Positions 52,085 through 60,702 of a stretch of DNA of 64,000 nucleotides are shown one piece after another. The DNA comes from Marmoricola sp. URHB0036 (GTDB taxonomy: Bacteria; Actinomycetota; Actinomycetes; Propionibacteriales; Nocardioidaceae): the NCBI RefSeq assembly GCF_000426045.1, contig NZ_AUEP01000007.1, forward strand, positions 124,001-188,000, written 5' to 3'. Numbering within the stretch: the first letter of the stretch is position 1; every line of letters starts with the position of its first letter. The notes under the pieces are model-generated. The model ran no database searches. It was not told the DNA's origin and saw only the letters and a program-made list of their open reading frames with translations. Both the position numbers and the translations under genes were made by a program.

Positions 52085-53437
52085 ATGTCCCAGCCCCTGC
52101 CCATGCGCGTCCGCGCCGGCTACGGCCTCGGTTCGGTCGCGACCGGCACCTTCGGCACCGTCCCGGGGCTGATGCTCCTGCCCTACCTGACCGACACCCT
52201 CGGCATCGCTGCCGTGCTCGCCGGGTTCATCGTGTTCCTGCCGAAGGCGTGGGACGTGGTGCTCAACCCGGTCGCCGGACGGATCAGTGACCGGTCGACC
52301 GACCCGCGTGGCCCGAGGCGGCCCTTCCTGTTGAAGGGTGGGCTCACGCTCGCGGTGTTCTTCGCGCTGCTGTTCGCGGCACCCGACCTCGGCTCGAAGG
52401 CCGTCGACGCGGTGTGGGTGCTGGTGATGTTCGTGGCGTGCGCGACGGCGTACGCCTTCTTCCAGGTGCCCTACGTCGCCATGCCGGCCGAGATCACCGA
52501 CTCCTACGACGAGCGCACGCGGCTGATGACCTGGCGGGTGGCGATCCTCGCCCTCGCCATCATGATCAGCGGCGCGAGCGCACCCGCGATCCGCGACGCG
52601 CTCGGTGGCCGGGCCGGCTACCGGGTGATGGGCGTCGTCATCTCGGTGCTGCTGGTGATCGGCGTGGTCGGGGCCTACGTCGGCACCCGGTCGGCACCGA
52701 TCGGCAGGGTGGCGCCGGGTGCCGGCACCCTGCGCGAGCAGCTGCGCATCGTGGCAGGAGCCCGCGACTTCCGGCTGCTGCTCAGCACCTTCGTGATGCA
52801 GGCGCTCGCGACGGGCGCGATGCTGGCCGGCGTCGCCTACGTCTCGCGGTGGGTGCTGGTCGACAAGGGAGCGGCCACCATCCTCTTCGTCTGCTTCGTC
52901 GGGCCGGCGCTGCTGCTGACGCCTGCGTGGAGCGCGCTCGGCCAGCGGATCGGCAAGAAGAAGGGGTACGTCGCCTCCTCGCTCGTGCTCGCCACCGCTG
53001 CCGTGCTGCTGATCTGGTCGCGGTCGGCGCCCAGCTGGTGGGTGTACGCCGCCACCGCGCTCGTCGGGCTCGGGTACGCCGGGATCCAGGTCTTCCCGAT
53101 GGCGATGCTGCCCGACGCGGCGGCAGTCGACGCCCGTCGTACCGGGGAGAACAGGGCGGGCGTCTACACCGGTGTCTGGACCGCCGGCGAGACCCTCGGC
53201 CTCGCCCTCGGACCGGGGATCTATGCGCTCGTGCTCGCCCTCGGCAGCTACCACTCGGGGACCGACCTCGACGACTTCGCGGCCCACGCGGCGTCCCAGC
53301 CGGACTCCGCGCTGACCGCCATCGTGCTCGGTTTCTCGCTGCTGCCGGCGGTGTTGATCGTGGCGAGCCTGGCGTTCCTGTCGCGCTATCGGCTCGATGC
53401 CGAGACCGTCCGCGAGATCGAAGGAGTCACCGCATGA
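52085..53437 (+). CDS. MFS transporter, GPH cation-symporter type
   Basis: A 450-residue transporter with about 12 membrane helices: RAGYGLGSVATGTFGTVPGL at the start, then AKAWDVVLNPVAGRISDRSTD-like PKAWDVVLNPVAGRISDR (the D-P-x-x-G-x-x-x-D-R type motif) and a second-half YAGIQVFPMAMLPDA. This is the glycoside-pentoside-hexuronide:cation symporter branch. A -10-like TACATT lies 7 nt before the ATG at 52085, indicating a nearly leaderless mRNA. Open frame upstream is read-through. The decarboxylase gene overlaps its stop (ATGA). Confidence 0.85.
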   Translation: MSQPLPMRVRAGYGLGSVATGTFGTVPGLMLLPYLTDTLGIAAVLAGFIVFLPKAWDVVLNPVAGRISDRSTDPRGPRRPFLLKGGLTLAVFFALLFAAPDLGSKAVDAVWVLVMFVACATAYAFFQVPYVAMPAEITDSYDERTRLMTWRVAILALAIMISGASAPAIRDALGGRAGYRVMGVVISVLLVIGVVGAYVGTRSAPIGRVAPGAGTLREQLRIVAGARDFRLLLSTFVMQALATGAMLAGVAYVSRWVLVDKGAATILFVCFVGPALLLTPAWSALGQRIGKKKGYVASSLVLATAAVLLIWSRSAPSWWVYAATALVGLGYAGIQVFPMAMLPDAAAVDARRTGENRAGVYTGVWTAGETLGLALGPGIYALVLALGSYHSGTDLDDFAAHAASQPDSALTAIVLGFSLLPAVLIVASLAFLSRYRLDAETVREIEGVTA

Positions 53438-54876
53438 CTCAGCCCACGAAGAGCGATGTCCTCGCCCGGTTGAAGGAGCTCCAGGCCGGCGACGTGCCGG
53501 TCACCGGTGGTCGCACCCTGGCCTACGTCTACGACTCCGGGCTCGAGGAGGCCGACCGGGTGGGGCGCGAGGCGGTGGCGGCGTACGCCGGCTCCAACGG
53601 GCTCGACCCGACCGCGTTCCCGAGCCTGCTGACGATGGAGAACGAGCTGGTCGGCTTCGCTGCCTCGCTGCTCGACGGTCCGGCCACGACCGTGGGCACC
53701 GTGACCAGCGGCGGCACCGAGTCGGTGCTGCTCGCCGTGCAGGGTGCTCGCGACTCCCGACCCGACGTCGAGCACCCGCGGATGGTGCTGCCGGTGACGG
53801 CGCACGCTGCCTTCCACAAGGCGGCGCACTACTTCGGGGTCGAGCCGGTCATGGTCGGCGTCGACGAGGAGTTCCGGGCCCGGCCCGAGGCCATGGCGGC
53901 CGCCATCGACGAGCAGACCGTGCTCGTGGTGGCCAGCGCACCGTCGTACGCCCACGGGGTGGTCGACCCCGTGACCGAGATCGCCGCTGCGGCCGCCGCG
54001 CGTGGCGTCCGCTGCCACGTCGACGCGTGCATCGGTGGCTGGGTGCTGCCGTACTCCGCCCGGCTCGGTCGCCCCGTCAGGCCCTGGACCTTCGCCGTGG
54101 AAGGCGTCACCAGCATCTCGGTGGACCTGCACAAGTACGCCTACGCCCCCAAGGGCACCTCGATCCTGCTGCACCGCACACCCGCGCTGCGACGGCCGCA
54201 GTTCTTCGCGAGCGCCCAGTGGCCGGGCTACACGATGCTCAACCCGACGATGCAGTCGACGAAGTCGGGAGGACCCCTGGCAGGCGCATGGGCCGTGGTG
54301 AACACGATCGGCGACGACGGTTACCTCGCGCTCACCGAGAAGGTGCTCGACGGCGTCGACCGGCTGGTCGAGGGGATCGGTCGGATCGACGGGCTGCGGG
54401 TCGTCGTACGTCCTGAGTCGACGCTGGTCGCGTTCGCCACCGACGACAGCTGCGACGTCTTCACGATCACCGACGCGATGACGCGGGCCGGCTGGTACGT
54501 GCAGCCCCAGCTCTCCTTCGAGGGCGGCCGGCCGACCATCCACCTGTCGCTGAGCGCCGCGACCGCCGACCACGTCGAGGAGTTCCTCGAGGCGCTGGGC
54601 GCCGCCGTACGTGACGCGGCGGCGCAGGGCCCGATCGCCATCGACCCCGGCATCGTGGAGTTCGTGCAGGCACTCGACGCCGCCACCCTGAGCGACGACG
54701 ACTTCGACGGGCTGCTGGCGGCAGTGGGCATGGCAGGAGGCGACGACGGCAGCCCGGGAGCCGGACTTCCGGAGTCGATGGCGGAGATCAACGCGCTGCT
54801 CGACCTCGCCGCCCCGGACCTGCGCGAGGCGCTGCTGTCGGCGTTCCTGGATCGGCTGCAGCGACCAGCCAGGTGA
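53434..54876 (+). CDS. PLP-dependent decarboxylase, sphingosine-phosphate-lyase-like
   Basis: A 480-residue fold type I PLP enzyme: VGTVTSGGTESVLLAVQGAR (phosphate loop), HVDACIGGWVLPYSARLG (Asp pairing with the pyridine nitrogen) and SVDLHKYAYAPKGTSILL (the PLP-binding Lys). The order and motifs match the DOPA decarboxylase group, closest in look to sphingosine-1-phosphate lyase. A C-terminal ~90-residue extension (from about 390) is helical and acidic. Translational coupling to the transporter suggests that the transported compound is its substrate. Confidence 0.83.
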   Translation: MTQPTKSDVLARLKELQAGDVPVTGGRTLAYVYDSGLEEADRVGREAVAAYAGSNGLDPTAFPSLLTMENELVGFAASLLDGPATTVGTVTSGGTESVLLAVQGARDSRPDVEHPRMVLPVTAHAAFHKAAHYFGVEPVMVGVDEEFRARPEAMAAAIDEQTVLVVASAPSYAHGVVDPVTEIAAAAAARGVRCHVDACIGGWVLPYSARLGRPVRPWTFAVEGVTSISVDLHKYAYAPKGTSILLHRTPALRRPQFFASAQWPGYTMLNPTMQSTKSGGPLAGAWAVVNTIGDDGYLALTEKVLDGVDRLVEGIGRIDGLRVVVRPESTLVAFATDDSCDVFTITDAMTRAGWYVQPQLSFEGGRPTIHLSLSAATADHVEEFLEALGAAVRDAAAQGPIAIDPGIVEFVQALDAATLSDDDFDGLLAAVGMAGGDDGSPGAGLPESMAEINALLDLAAPDLREALLSAFLDRLQRPAR

Positions 54877-54897
54877 GGCGCGCCCTAGGGTGGGCGC

Positions 54898-55590
54898 ATG
54901 GGCGCGCTCGCCGGACTCGTGGAGAAGGGGCTGGTCGCTCCCGACTGGGCGGAGGCACTGGCTCCGGTCGACGAGCAGATCAGCCTGATGGGGCAGTTCC
55001 TGCGCGAGGAGATCGCGGCCGGTCGCGGGTACCTCCCGCACGGTGACCACGTGCTGCGGGCGTTCAGTCGCCCCCTGAGCGAGGTCAAGGTGCTGGTCGT
55101 CGGACAGGACCCCTACCCCACGCCCGGACATCCGGTGGGACTGAGCTTCTCGGTCGCGCCCGGGGTGGCGCCACCGAAGAGCCTGGTGAACATCTTCACC
55201 GAGCTGGTCGACGATCTCGGCGCACCCCGTCCGACGAGTGGTGACCTCACCCCGTGGGCCGACGCCGGGGTGATGATGCTCAACCGCTGCCTCACCGTCG
55301 CTCCCGGGAGACCCGCGTCGCACCGCGGGCGGGGCTGGGAGCTGGTCACCGACCAGGCCATCCGCACGCTCGCGCTGCGCGTCAAGGAGGGTGTGCCGCT
55401 CACCGCGATCCTCTGGGGGCGCGACGCCCAGTCGCTCAAGTCCGAGCTGACGCCGATCCCCTGGATCGAGTCGGTGCACCCCAGCCCGCTGTCCGCGCAC
55501 CGCGGCTTCTTCGGGTCACGACCGTTCAGCCGGGTCAACCGGATGCTCGAGGAGCAGGGCGGCACGCCGGTCGACTGGTGCCTCCCGTGA
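54898..55590 (+). CDS. ung: Uracil-DNA glycosylase
   Basis: A 230-residue family 1 uracil-DNA glycosylase: [20 protein letters not shown] (catalytic Asp; the usual His after Y is Pro here), [32 protein letters not shown] and [19 protein letters not shown] (the catalytic His loop). It removes uracil from DNA to start base excision repair. It follows the decarboxylase by about 20 nt but is probably a separate function. Confidence 0.9.
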   Translation: MGALAGLVEKGLVAPDWAEALAPVDEQISLMGQFLREEIAAGRGYLPHGDHVLRAFSRPLSEVKVLVVGQDPYPTPGHPVGLSFSVAPGVAPPKSLVNIFTELVDDLGAPRPTSGDLTPWADAGVMMLNRCLTVAPGRPASHRGRGWELVTDQAIRTLALRVKEGVPLTAILWGRDAQSLKSELTPIPWIESVHPSPLSAHRGFFGSRPFSRVNRMLEEQGGTPVDWCLP

Positions 55591-55627
55591 CTGGAAAATA
55601 GTTGTTGCTTCAAGTAAAGTGGTACCC

Positions 55628-56410
55628 ATGACCGACACCCGGATGCCCGCCCTCTACATCGGGCACGGCGCCCCGCCCCTGCTCGACGACCCGCTGTGGT
55701 CCAGCCAGCTGCGCTCGCTCGCGGCCGACCTCCCCCGCCCGAAGGCGATCCTGATCGTGAGCGCCCACTGGGAGTCGGCGCCGCTGATGCTCTCCGCCTC
55801 GGGCCCCGGCGTGGGACTGGTCTACGACTTCGGCGGGTTCGAGGAGCGGTACTACCGGATGACCTACGCGACCCCCGAGGCCAACGAGCTCGCTGCCCGG
55901 GTCGCCGCGATGATGCCGGACACCGAACCGGTGCACCAGCACCCGTCGCGCGGGCTCGACCACGGCGCCTGGGTGCCGCTGAAGATCATGTATCCCGACG
56001 CCGACATCCCCGTGCTCCAGATGTCCCTGCCGACGCAGGACCCCTACAAGCTGCTCACCCTGGGCAGCCGGCTGCGCGAGCTGCGCGACGAGGGCGTGCT
56101 GATCATCGGCTCGGGCTTCCTGACCCACGGGCTGCCCTTCCTGACCGAGTTCCGCATCGACGCGAAGGCCCCCGGTTGGTCGGTCGACTTCGACCTCTGG
56201 GCAGCCGATGCCCTGGCCCGCGGCGACGTGGCCGCCCTGGCGTCGTACAAGAGCCAGGCGCCGGGCATGCCCTACGCCCACCCGACCGTCGAGCACTACA
56301 CCCCGCTGTTCGTGACGCTCGGTGCGGCCAGCGACCCCGAGGCCCCCGGCGAGCAGCTCTTCGACGGGTACTGGATGGGGCTGTCGAAGCGGAGCCTGCG
56401 GGTGGCGTGA
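55628..56410 (+). CDS. LigB-type extradiol dioxygenase (4,5-DOPA dioxygenase-like)
   Basis: A 260-residue class III dioxygenase: PALYIGHGAPPLLDDPLW (metal His), ILIVSAHWESAPLML (second His), HPSRGLDHGAWVPLKIMYP and LIIGSGFLTHGLPF. It fits the YgiD/DODA group, which opens catechol rings. The real substrate is unknown. The ATG at 55628 is close to a TAAAGT stretch (55616-55621), so the mRNA may be leaderless. A palindrome cassette follows its stop. Confidence 0.86.
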   Translation: MTDTRMPALYIGHGAPPLLDDPLWSSQLRSLAADLPRPKAILIVSAHWESAPLMLSASGPGVGLVYDFGGFEERYYRMTYATPEANELAARVAAMMPDTEPVHQHPSRGLDHGAWVPLKIMYPDADIPVLQMSLPTQDPYKLLTLGSRLRELRDEGVLIIGSGFLTHGLPFLTEFRIDAKAPGWSVDFDLWAADALARGDVAALASYKSQAPGMPYAHPTVEHYTPLFVTLGAASDPEAPGEQLFDGYWMGLSKRSLRVA

Positions 56411-56420
56411 CCCATCGGCG

Positions 56421-56506
56421 GTTTGGCCGGGCGCCCGGCTGAACTTCAAGTGGAGGGGTGAAATTGCCACCCTCCAGTGACGGTTTGGCCGGGCGCCCGG
56501 CCAAAC
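56421..56506. repeat. Palindrome-hairpin-palindrome cassette between convergent genes
   Basis: Two 24-bp palindromes share the arm gtttggccgggc: an imperfect one at 56421-56444 and a perfect one at 56483-56506. Between them is a separate stem with arms tggaggg (56451-56457) and ccctcca (56470-56476). The cassette lies between the dioxygenase and aldehyde dehydrogenase stops and could act as a two-way terminator or as a mobile REP-like element. Confidence 0.75.
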
Positions 56507-56526
56507 GGCAACCGTGCGGCGAGTAC

Positions 56527-58089
56527 CTACCGAATCCCGAGCTTCCGCATCATCGCCAACCCCTTGAGGGTCTGGTCGACGTGCTTCTCGAAGGGCTCGT
56601 CGGCGGGGGCGTTGAGGACCTGCTTCTTGAGTACGGCGAGGTTGATGCCGTCGGTGTACTTGAGCAGGCCCTGGTCGCCGTGCCGGGCGCCGACGCCGGA
56701 CTGCTTGACGCCACCGGAGGGCGAGCCCTTGGCGGCGTACGCCGTCGCGAGGATGTCGTTGACGTTGACGTTGCCGGCCTCGATCCGGCGGGCCACGTCG
56801 GTCGCCTTCTTGAGGTCACCGCCCCAGACGCTGGCGTTCAGGCCGTAGTCGGTGTCGTTGGCCAGGGCGACCGCCTCGTCGATCGTGGAGTAGCGGTGCA
56901 GCGCGACCACCGGCCCGAACGTCTCGCACTCGCCGGCGAGCATGTCCTTGGTGACGCCCTCGAGGATGGTCGGCTCGTAGAACGCCGGGCCGAGGTCGGG
57001 CCGCTCGCGCCCGCCGACCAGCACCGTGGCGCCCTTCTCCACAGCGTCGGCGACGTGCGAGGCGACCCGGTCCTTCTGGTCGACCGAGACCAGCGAGCCG
57101 ACCTCCGGCTCATAGTCGTACGACGCACCGAGCCGGAGCGCCTTGGTGGCAGCGACGAAGCGGTTCTTGAAGTCGTCGTAGATCGAGTCGTGGATGTACA
57201 TCCGCTCGATGTGCATGCAGATCTGTCCGGTGTTGCCGAACCCGCCGAACAGGGCGCCCGTCACGACCTCGTCGAGGTTGGCGTCGGGCAGCACGATCAT
57301 CGGGTTCTTGCCGCCGAGCTCGAGGCAGCAGCCGATCAGGTTCTGGCCGGCCCGCTCGCCGATGAAGCGACCGGTCGCGGTCGACCCGGTGAACATCACG
57401 TAGTTGGCGTTGTCGATCAGCGTCGGGCCGACGTCGGGACCCTCGCCGCACACCACCTGGAACAGTCCCTCGGGCAGGCCGGCCTCGTAGAGCAGCGAGA
57501 TGCCGTAGAGGGGTGAGAGCGCGGTCTTGTTGTCGGGCTTGAGCACCACGCCGTTGCCGGCCATCAGCGCCGGGATGGCGTCGGAGAGGCCGGTGGCGAA
57601 CGGGAAGTTCCAGGGCGCGATGATCGCGACGACACCCTTGGGCTGACGGACCTCGGTCGAGTTGCTGACGACCGGCACCGGCCCACCGCGGGTCACCGGC
57701 TTGAGCAGCTTGGCGGCCCGCTTGAGGTAGTGCGAGGTCACCATCGCCGGGTCGCAGGTCTCGTCGAAGGCCATCCGCCGGGCCTTGCCCGACTCGGCCT
57801 GGATCAGGTCGACGATCGTGGTGTTGTGCTCGAGCAGCAGCTGGTGGAACTTCTTGAACACCCGGAGCCGCTTCTTGACCGGCCACTGCGACCAGTCCTT
57901 CTGCGCCGCACGCGCTCGCTCGAAGGCGGTCTCGATGTCGGCCGGGCTCGACTGCGGGAGGGTGGTGATCACCTCGCCGGTGTAGACCTCGGTCAGCTTC
58001 CAGACGCCGCCACCGGTCGAGACGACCCGGGCGGTGATCCGGTCGAGCAGCTCGTCGGTGAGGGTGGCGGGGCGGGTCAAGGTGCTCAT
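56527..58089 (-). CDS. Aldehyde dehydrogenase, succinate-semialdehyde type
   Basis: A 520-residue NAD(P)-dependent aldehyde dehydrogenase: VVAIIAPWNFPFATGLSDAI, VVLKPDNKTALSPLYG, FTGSTATGRFIGERAG, LELGGKNPMIVLPDANL (catalytic Glu) and FGNTGQICMHIER (catalytic Cys). The features fit the succinic-semialdehyde dehydrogenase subgroup common in actinobacteria. It starts 14 nt after the GMC oxidoreductase stop, so alcohol to aldehyde to acid oxidation in one operon is likely. Confidence 0.87.
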   Translation of the reverse strand: MSTLTRPATLTDELLDRITARVVSTGGGVWKLTEVYTGEVITTLPQSSPADIETAFERARAAQKDWSQWPVKKRLRVFKKFHQLLLEHNTTIVDLIQAESGKARRMAFDETCDPAMVTSHYLKRAAKLLKPVTRGGPVPVVSNSTEVRQPKGVVAIIAPWNFPFATGLSDAIPALMAGNGVVLKPDNKTALSPLYGISLLYEAGLPEGLFQVVCGEGPDVGPTLIDNANYVMFTGSTATGRFIGERAGQNLIGCCLELGGKNPMIVLPDANLDEVVTGALFGGFGNTGQICMHIERMYIHDSIYDDFKNRFVAATKALRLGASYDYEPEVGSLVSVDQKDRVASHVADAVEKGATVLVGGRERPDLGPAFYEPTILEGVTKDMLAGECETFGPVVALHRYSTIDEAVALANDTDYGLNASVWGGDLKKATDVARRIEAGNVNVNDILATAYAAKGSPSGGVKQSGVGARHGDQGLLKYTDGINLAVLKKQVLNAPADEPFEKHVDQTLKGLAMMRKLGIR

Positions 58090-58103
58090 CTGGACTCCTG
58101 TGC

Positions 58104-59729
58104 TCAGCCGTTGAGGATCAGGTCGGCGGCCTTCTCGCCGATCATGATCGCGGGCGCATTGGTGTTGCCGCCGGTGATCGACGGCATGATCGAGGCGTCG
58201 ACCACGCGGAGCCGGTCGACGCCCCTGACCTTGAGGTCCGGTCCGACCACGGCCCTGTCGTCGACGCCCATCCGGCAGGTGCCGACACCGTGGTAGACCG
58301 ACGTGGCGCGGTTGAGGATCTCGCGGCGCAGGTCCTGGCCGGTGTGCTGCTTGCCGGGGTGGATCTCGTCCTTGACGGTCCCGCCGAACGCCGCGCCTCC
58401 CATGATCTCGCGGACCATCTCGGAACCCTCGGCGAGCACCTCGAGGTCGGCCGGGTCGGAGAGATAGCGGTAGTCGATTAGGGGCGCGTCCATCGGGTCA
58501 CCAGACGCCAGGCGCAGCGTGCCGCGGCTCTTCGGGTAGATCAGCGTCGCCAGCACGGTCAGCGCCGGGCGCGGGTCGACGTCGTGACGGATCGGCTCGT
58601 CCTGGTTGGGCGAGACGTAGGACCACGGCAGCAGGTGCAGCTGGAGGTCGGGTACGTCGGTCGCCTGCGACGTACGCACGAAGCCGACCGACTCGAAGAC
58701 CGAGTTGGCGAGGAACGTCTTGCCCGGCCGGAGCAGCTCCTTGGCCACGCCCTTGGCGAAGAACCACGCGTTGCCGCGCATCGTCGAGCTCGTCACGTGG
58801 AAGGTCAGGGCGTGGAACATGTGGTCGTGCAGGTTGTCGCCCACCGGGAGGTCGGCGATCGTGGTGATGCCGTTCTCGGTCAAGTGGTCGGCGTGGCCGA
58901 TGCCCGACAGCATCAGCAGCTGGGGAGACCCAACGAAGCCGGCCGAGAGGATGACCTCCTTGCCGGCCCGCACGATGCGGGTCGTGCCGTCCTTGTCGAC
59001 GACCGCGACGCCCACCGCGACGCCGTTCTCGATGACGATCTTGGTGACCAGCACCTCCGACTGCAGCTGCAGCGAGGGCACGTCGAGGTTGTGGATGTAG
59101 CCGCGCGAGGCGCTGTAGCGCAGGCCGTCAGCAGTGTTCTGCTGCATCCGGGCGATGCCCTCCTGCTGCTCGGCGTTGTAGTCGTCGAGCACCTTCACGC
59201 CCAGCGCGTCGGAGGTGGCCTGGATGAACTGGAGGGTCCCCTCCTGGGGCATCTTGTTGCGGCCAATCTTGATCGGACCGCCGGCGCCGCGGTAGTCGTT
59301 GGCGCCGTCCTCGAAGTCCTCCATCCGCTTGTAGGCCGCGTTGACCGAGTCGGCGTCCCAGCCGGTGTTGCCCTCGGCCGCCCACGAGTCGTAGTTGGCG
59401 CGGTTGCCGCGGACGTAGACCATCCCGTTGATCGAGCTCGAGCCGCCGACGACCTTGCCGCGCGGCACCGGCATCCGGCGGTTGAGGAGGTGCTCCTGCG
59501 GGGTGGAGTAGTAGCCCCAGTCGACGCGCGCCTTGATCTTCGGCTCGGCGTGCATCGGGCCGATCATCCCCGGCTTCTTGACCAGGAACTGCTCGTCGCT
59601 CTTGCCCGCCTCGAGCACGATCACGCTCGCACCCGTCTGGGCCAGACGGCCCGCGACCGCGGCGCCCGAGCTGCCGGACCCGACCACCACGTAGTCGGCC
59701 TCGTTCAAGTACGGCGCCTGCTTGGCCAT
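58104..59729 (-). CDS. GMC family FAD-dependent oxidoreductase
   Basis: A 541-residue choline-dehydrogenase-like enzyme: DYVVVGSGSSGAAVAGRLAQ (FAD Rossmann loop), RGKVVGGSSSINGMVYVRG (GMC signature 1), VILSAGFVGSPQLLMLSGIG (signature 2), and catalytic His and Asn near YHGVGTCRMG and ITGGNTNAPAIMIGEKAADL. It oxidises alcohols to aldehydes. ATG 59729 has a ribosome site (gaggtgagc); the frame to 59786 crosses the operator and is rejected. It is the first gene of a two-gene unit with the aldehyde dehydrogenase. Confidence 0.9.
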   Translation of the reverse strand: MAKQAPYLNEADYVVVGSGSSGAAVAGRLAQTGASVIVLEAGKSDEQFLVKKPGMIGPMHAEPKIKARVDWGYYSTPQEHLLNRRMPVPRGKVVGGSSSINGMVYVRGNRANYDSWAAEGNTGWDADSVNAAYKRMEDFEDGANDYRGAGGPIKIGRNKMPQEGTLQFIQATSDALGVKVLDDYNAEQQEGIARMQQNTADGLRYSASRGYIHNLDVPSLQLQSEVLVTKIVIENGVAVGVAVVDKDGTTRIVRAGKEVILSAGFVGSPQLLMLSGIGHADHLTENGITTIADLPVGDNLHDHMFHALTFHVTSSTMRGNAWFFAKGVAKELLRPGKTFLANSVFESVGFVRTSQATDVPDLQLHLLPWSYVSPNQDEPIRHDVDPRPALTVLATLIYPKSRGTLRLASGDPMDAPLIDYRYLSDPADLEVLAEGSEMVREIMGGAAFGGTVKDEIHPGKQHTGQDLRREILNRATSVYHGVGTCRMGVDDRAVVGPDLKVRGVDRLRVVDASIMPSITGGNTNAPAIMIGEKAADLILNG

Positions 59730-59784
59730 GCTCACCTCGTCGTCAAAGCGTCTGGGCACACCGCGGACGTGTGCCGCGCGCCAC

Positions 59785-59804
59785 AACTATAACCTGTTCT
59801 AGTT
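59785..59804. promoter_or_regulatory. TetR-type operator (KstR-like motif)
   Basis: A 20-bp near-palindrome, aactataac-ct-gttctagtt, with one mismatch between arms. Its centre TATAACCTGTTCTA fits the T-N2-AAC-N2-GTT-N2-A pattern of KstR-type TetR repressors. It lies 55 bp before the GMC gene and about 37 bp before pdxY in the divergent space. No TetR gene is in the window nearby. Confidence 0.6.
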
Positions 59805-59841
59805 TGGCCGACCAGATGGTCGAGGCGCGAGGATGGGAGCC

Positions 59842-60693
59842 ATGGAGCTGCTCTCGATCCAGTCCTCGGTCGCCTTCGGCCACGTCGGCAACAGCGCCGC
59901 CGTCTTCCCGCTCCAGCGCCTCGGCATCGAGGCCTGGCCCGTGAACACGGTGCACTTCTCCAACCACACCGGGTACGGCGAGTGGCGCGGACCGCTGCTC
60001 TCCGCCGACGACCTGCGCGCCGTCATCCAGGGTGTCGAGGAGCGGGGGGCCCTCGCCCGCGTGGCCGCGGTGCTCAGCGGCTACCAGGGCGCCGAGGAGG
60101 TCGGCCAGGTGGTCCTCGACACCGTGGCCCGGGTCAAGGAGCTCAACCCGGCGGCGATCTACTGCTGCGACCCGGTGATGGGCGACGTCGGGCGAGGCAT
60201 GTTCGTCCGGCCGGGGATCCCCGAGTTCATGCGGGACCGCGTCGTACCGGCCGCCGACGTGATCACCCCCAACCACTTCGAGCTCGACTTCCTCTCCGGC
60301 CGCGAGACGAGCACCGTGGCCGAGCTGCTCGACGCCGTCGACGCCGTACGCGCCACCGGACCTCGGACCGTGCTGGTCACCAGCGTGCTCACCGACGAGA
60401 CCCCGGACGGCTCGGTCGACGTGGTCGCGGTCTCCGACGAGGGCGCCTGGTCGAGCCGCACGCCGCTGCTGCCGATCACGCCCAACGGCTGTGGCGACGT
60501 GACGGCCGCGGTCTTCCTGGCCCACTTGCTGCGCACCGGCTCCGCCGAGACCGCCCTGCAGCGCGTCAGCTCGACCGTCTTCGGGATCCTCGAGAAGACC
60601 ATCGAGGCCGGCACCCGCGAGATCCAGCTCGTCGCGGCCCAGGACGTGATCGCCGAGCCGCCGGCCCGCTTCGAGCCGACCCGGCTGCGGTGA
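59842..60693 (+). CDS. pdxY: Pyridoxal kinase
   Basis: A 283-residue PfkB/ribokinase-like kinase: LLSIQSSVAFGHVGNSAAVF, VNTVHFSNHTGYGEW, CDPVMGDVGRGMFVRPG, VITPNHFELDFLSGRET and TPNGCGDVTAAVFLAHLL (catalytic Asp in G-C-G-D). It phosphorylates pyridoxal for PLP salvage. The ATG at 59842 follows a ribosome site (gaggatgggagcc); a start three codons earlier is less likely. It converges on the sulfatase gene. Confidence 0.92.
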   Translation: MELLSIQSSVAFGHVGNSAAVFPLQRLGIEAWPVNTVHFSNHTGYGEWRGPLLSADDLRAVIQGVEERGALARVAAVLSGYQGAEEVGQVVLDTVARVKELNPAAIYCCDPVMGDVGRGMFVRPGIPEFMRDRVVPAADVITPNHFELDFLSGRETSTVAELLDAVDAVRATGPRTVLVTSVLTDETPDGSVDVVAVSDEGAWSSRTPLLPITPNGCGDVTAAVFLAHLLRTGSAETALQRVSSTVFGILEKTIEAGTREIQLVAAQDVIAEPPARFEPTRLR

Positions 60694-60702
60694 GCCCCGG
60701 TT

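Noticed and set aside
51038..53287. A 749-residue minus-strand frame
   Set aside because: Only 51038-51874 is a real gene; the rest is antisense to the MFS transporter.
50882..53437. Longer version of the MFS gene (851 residues)
   Set aside because: The extra N-terminus is read-through over the divergent DUF4239-like gene; the ATG at 52085 gives a normal transporter.
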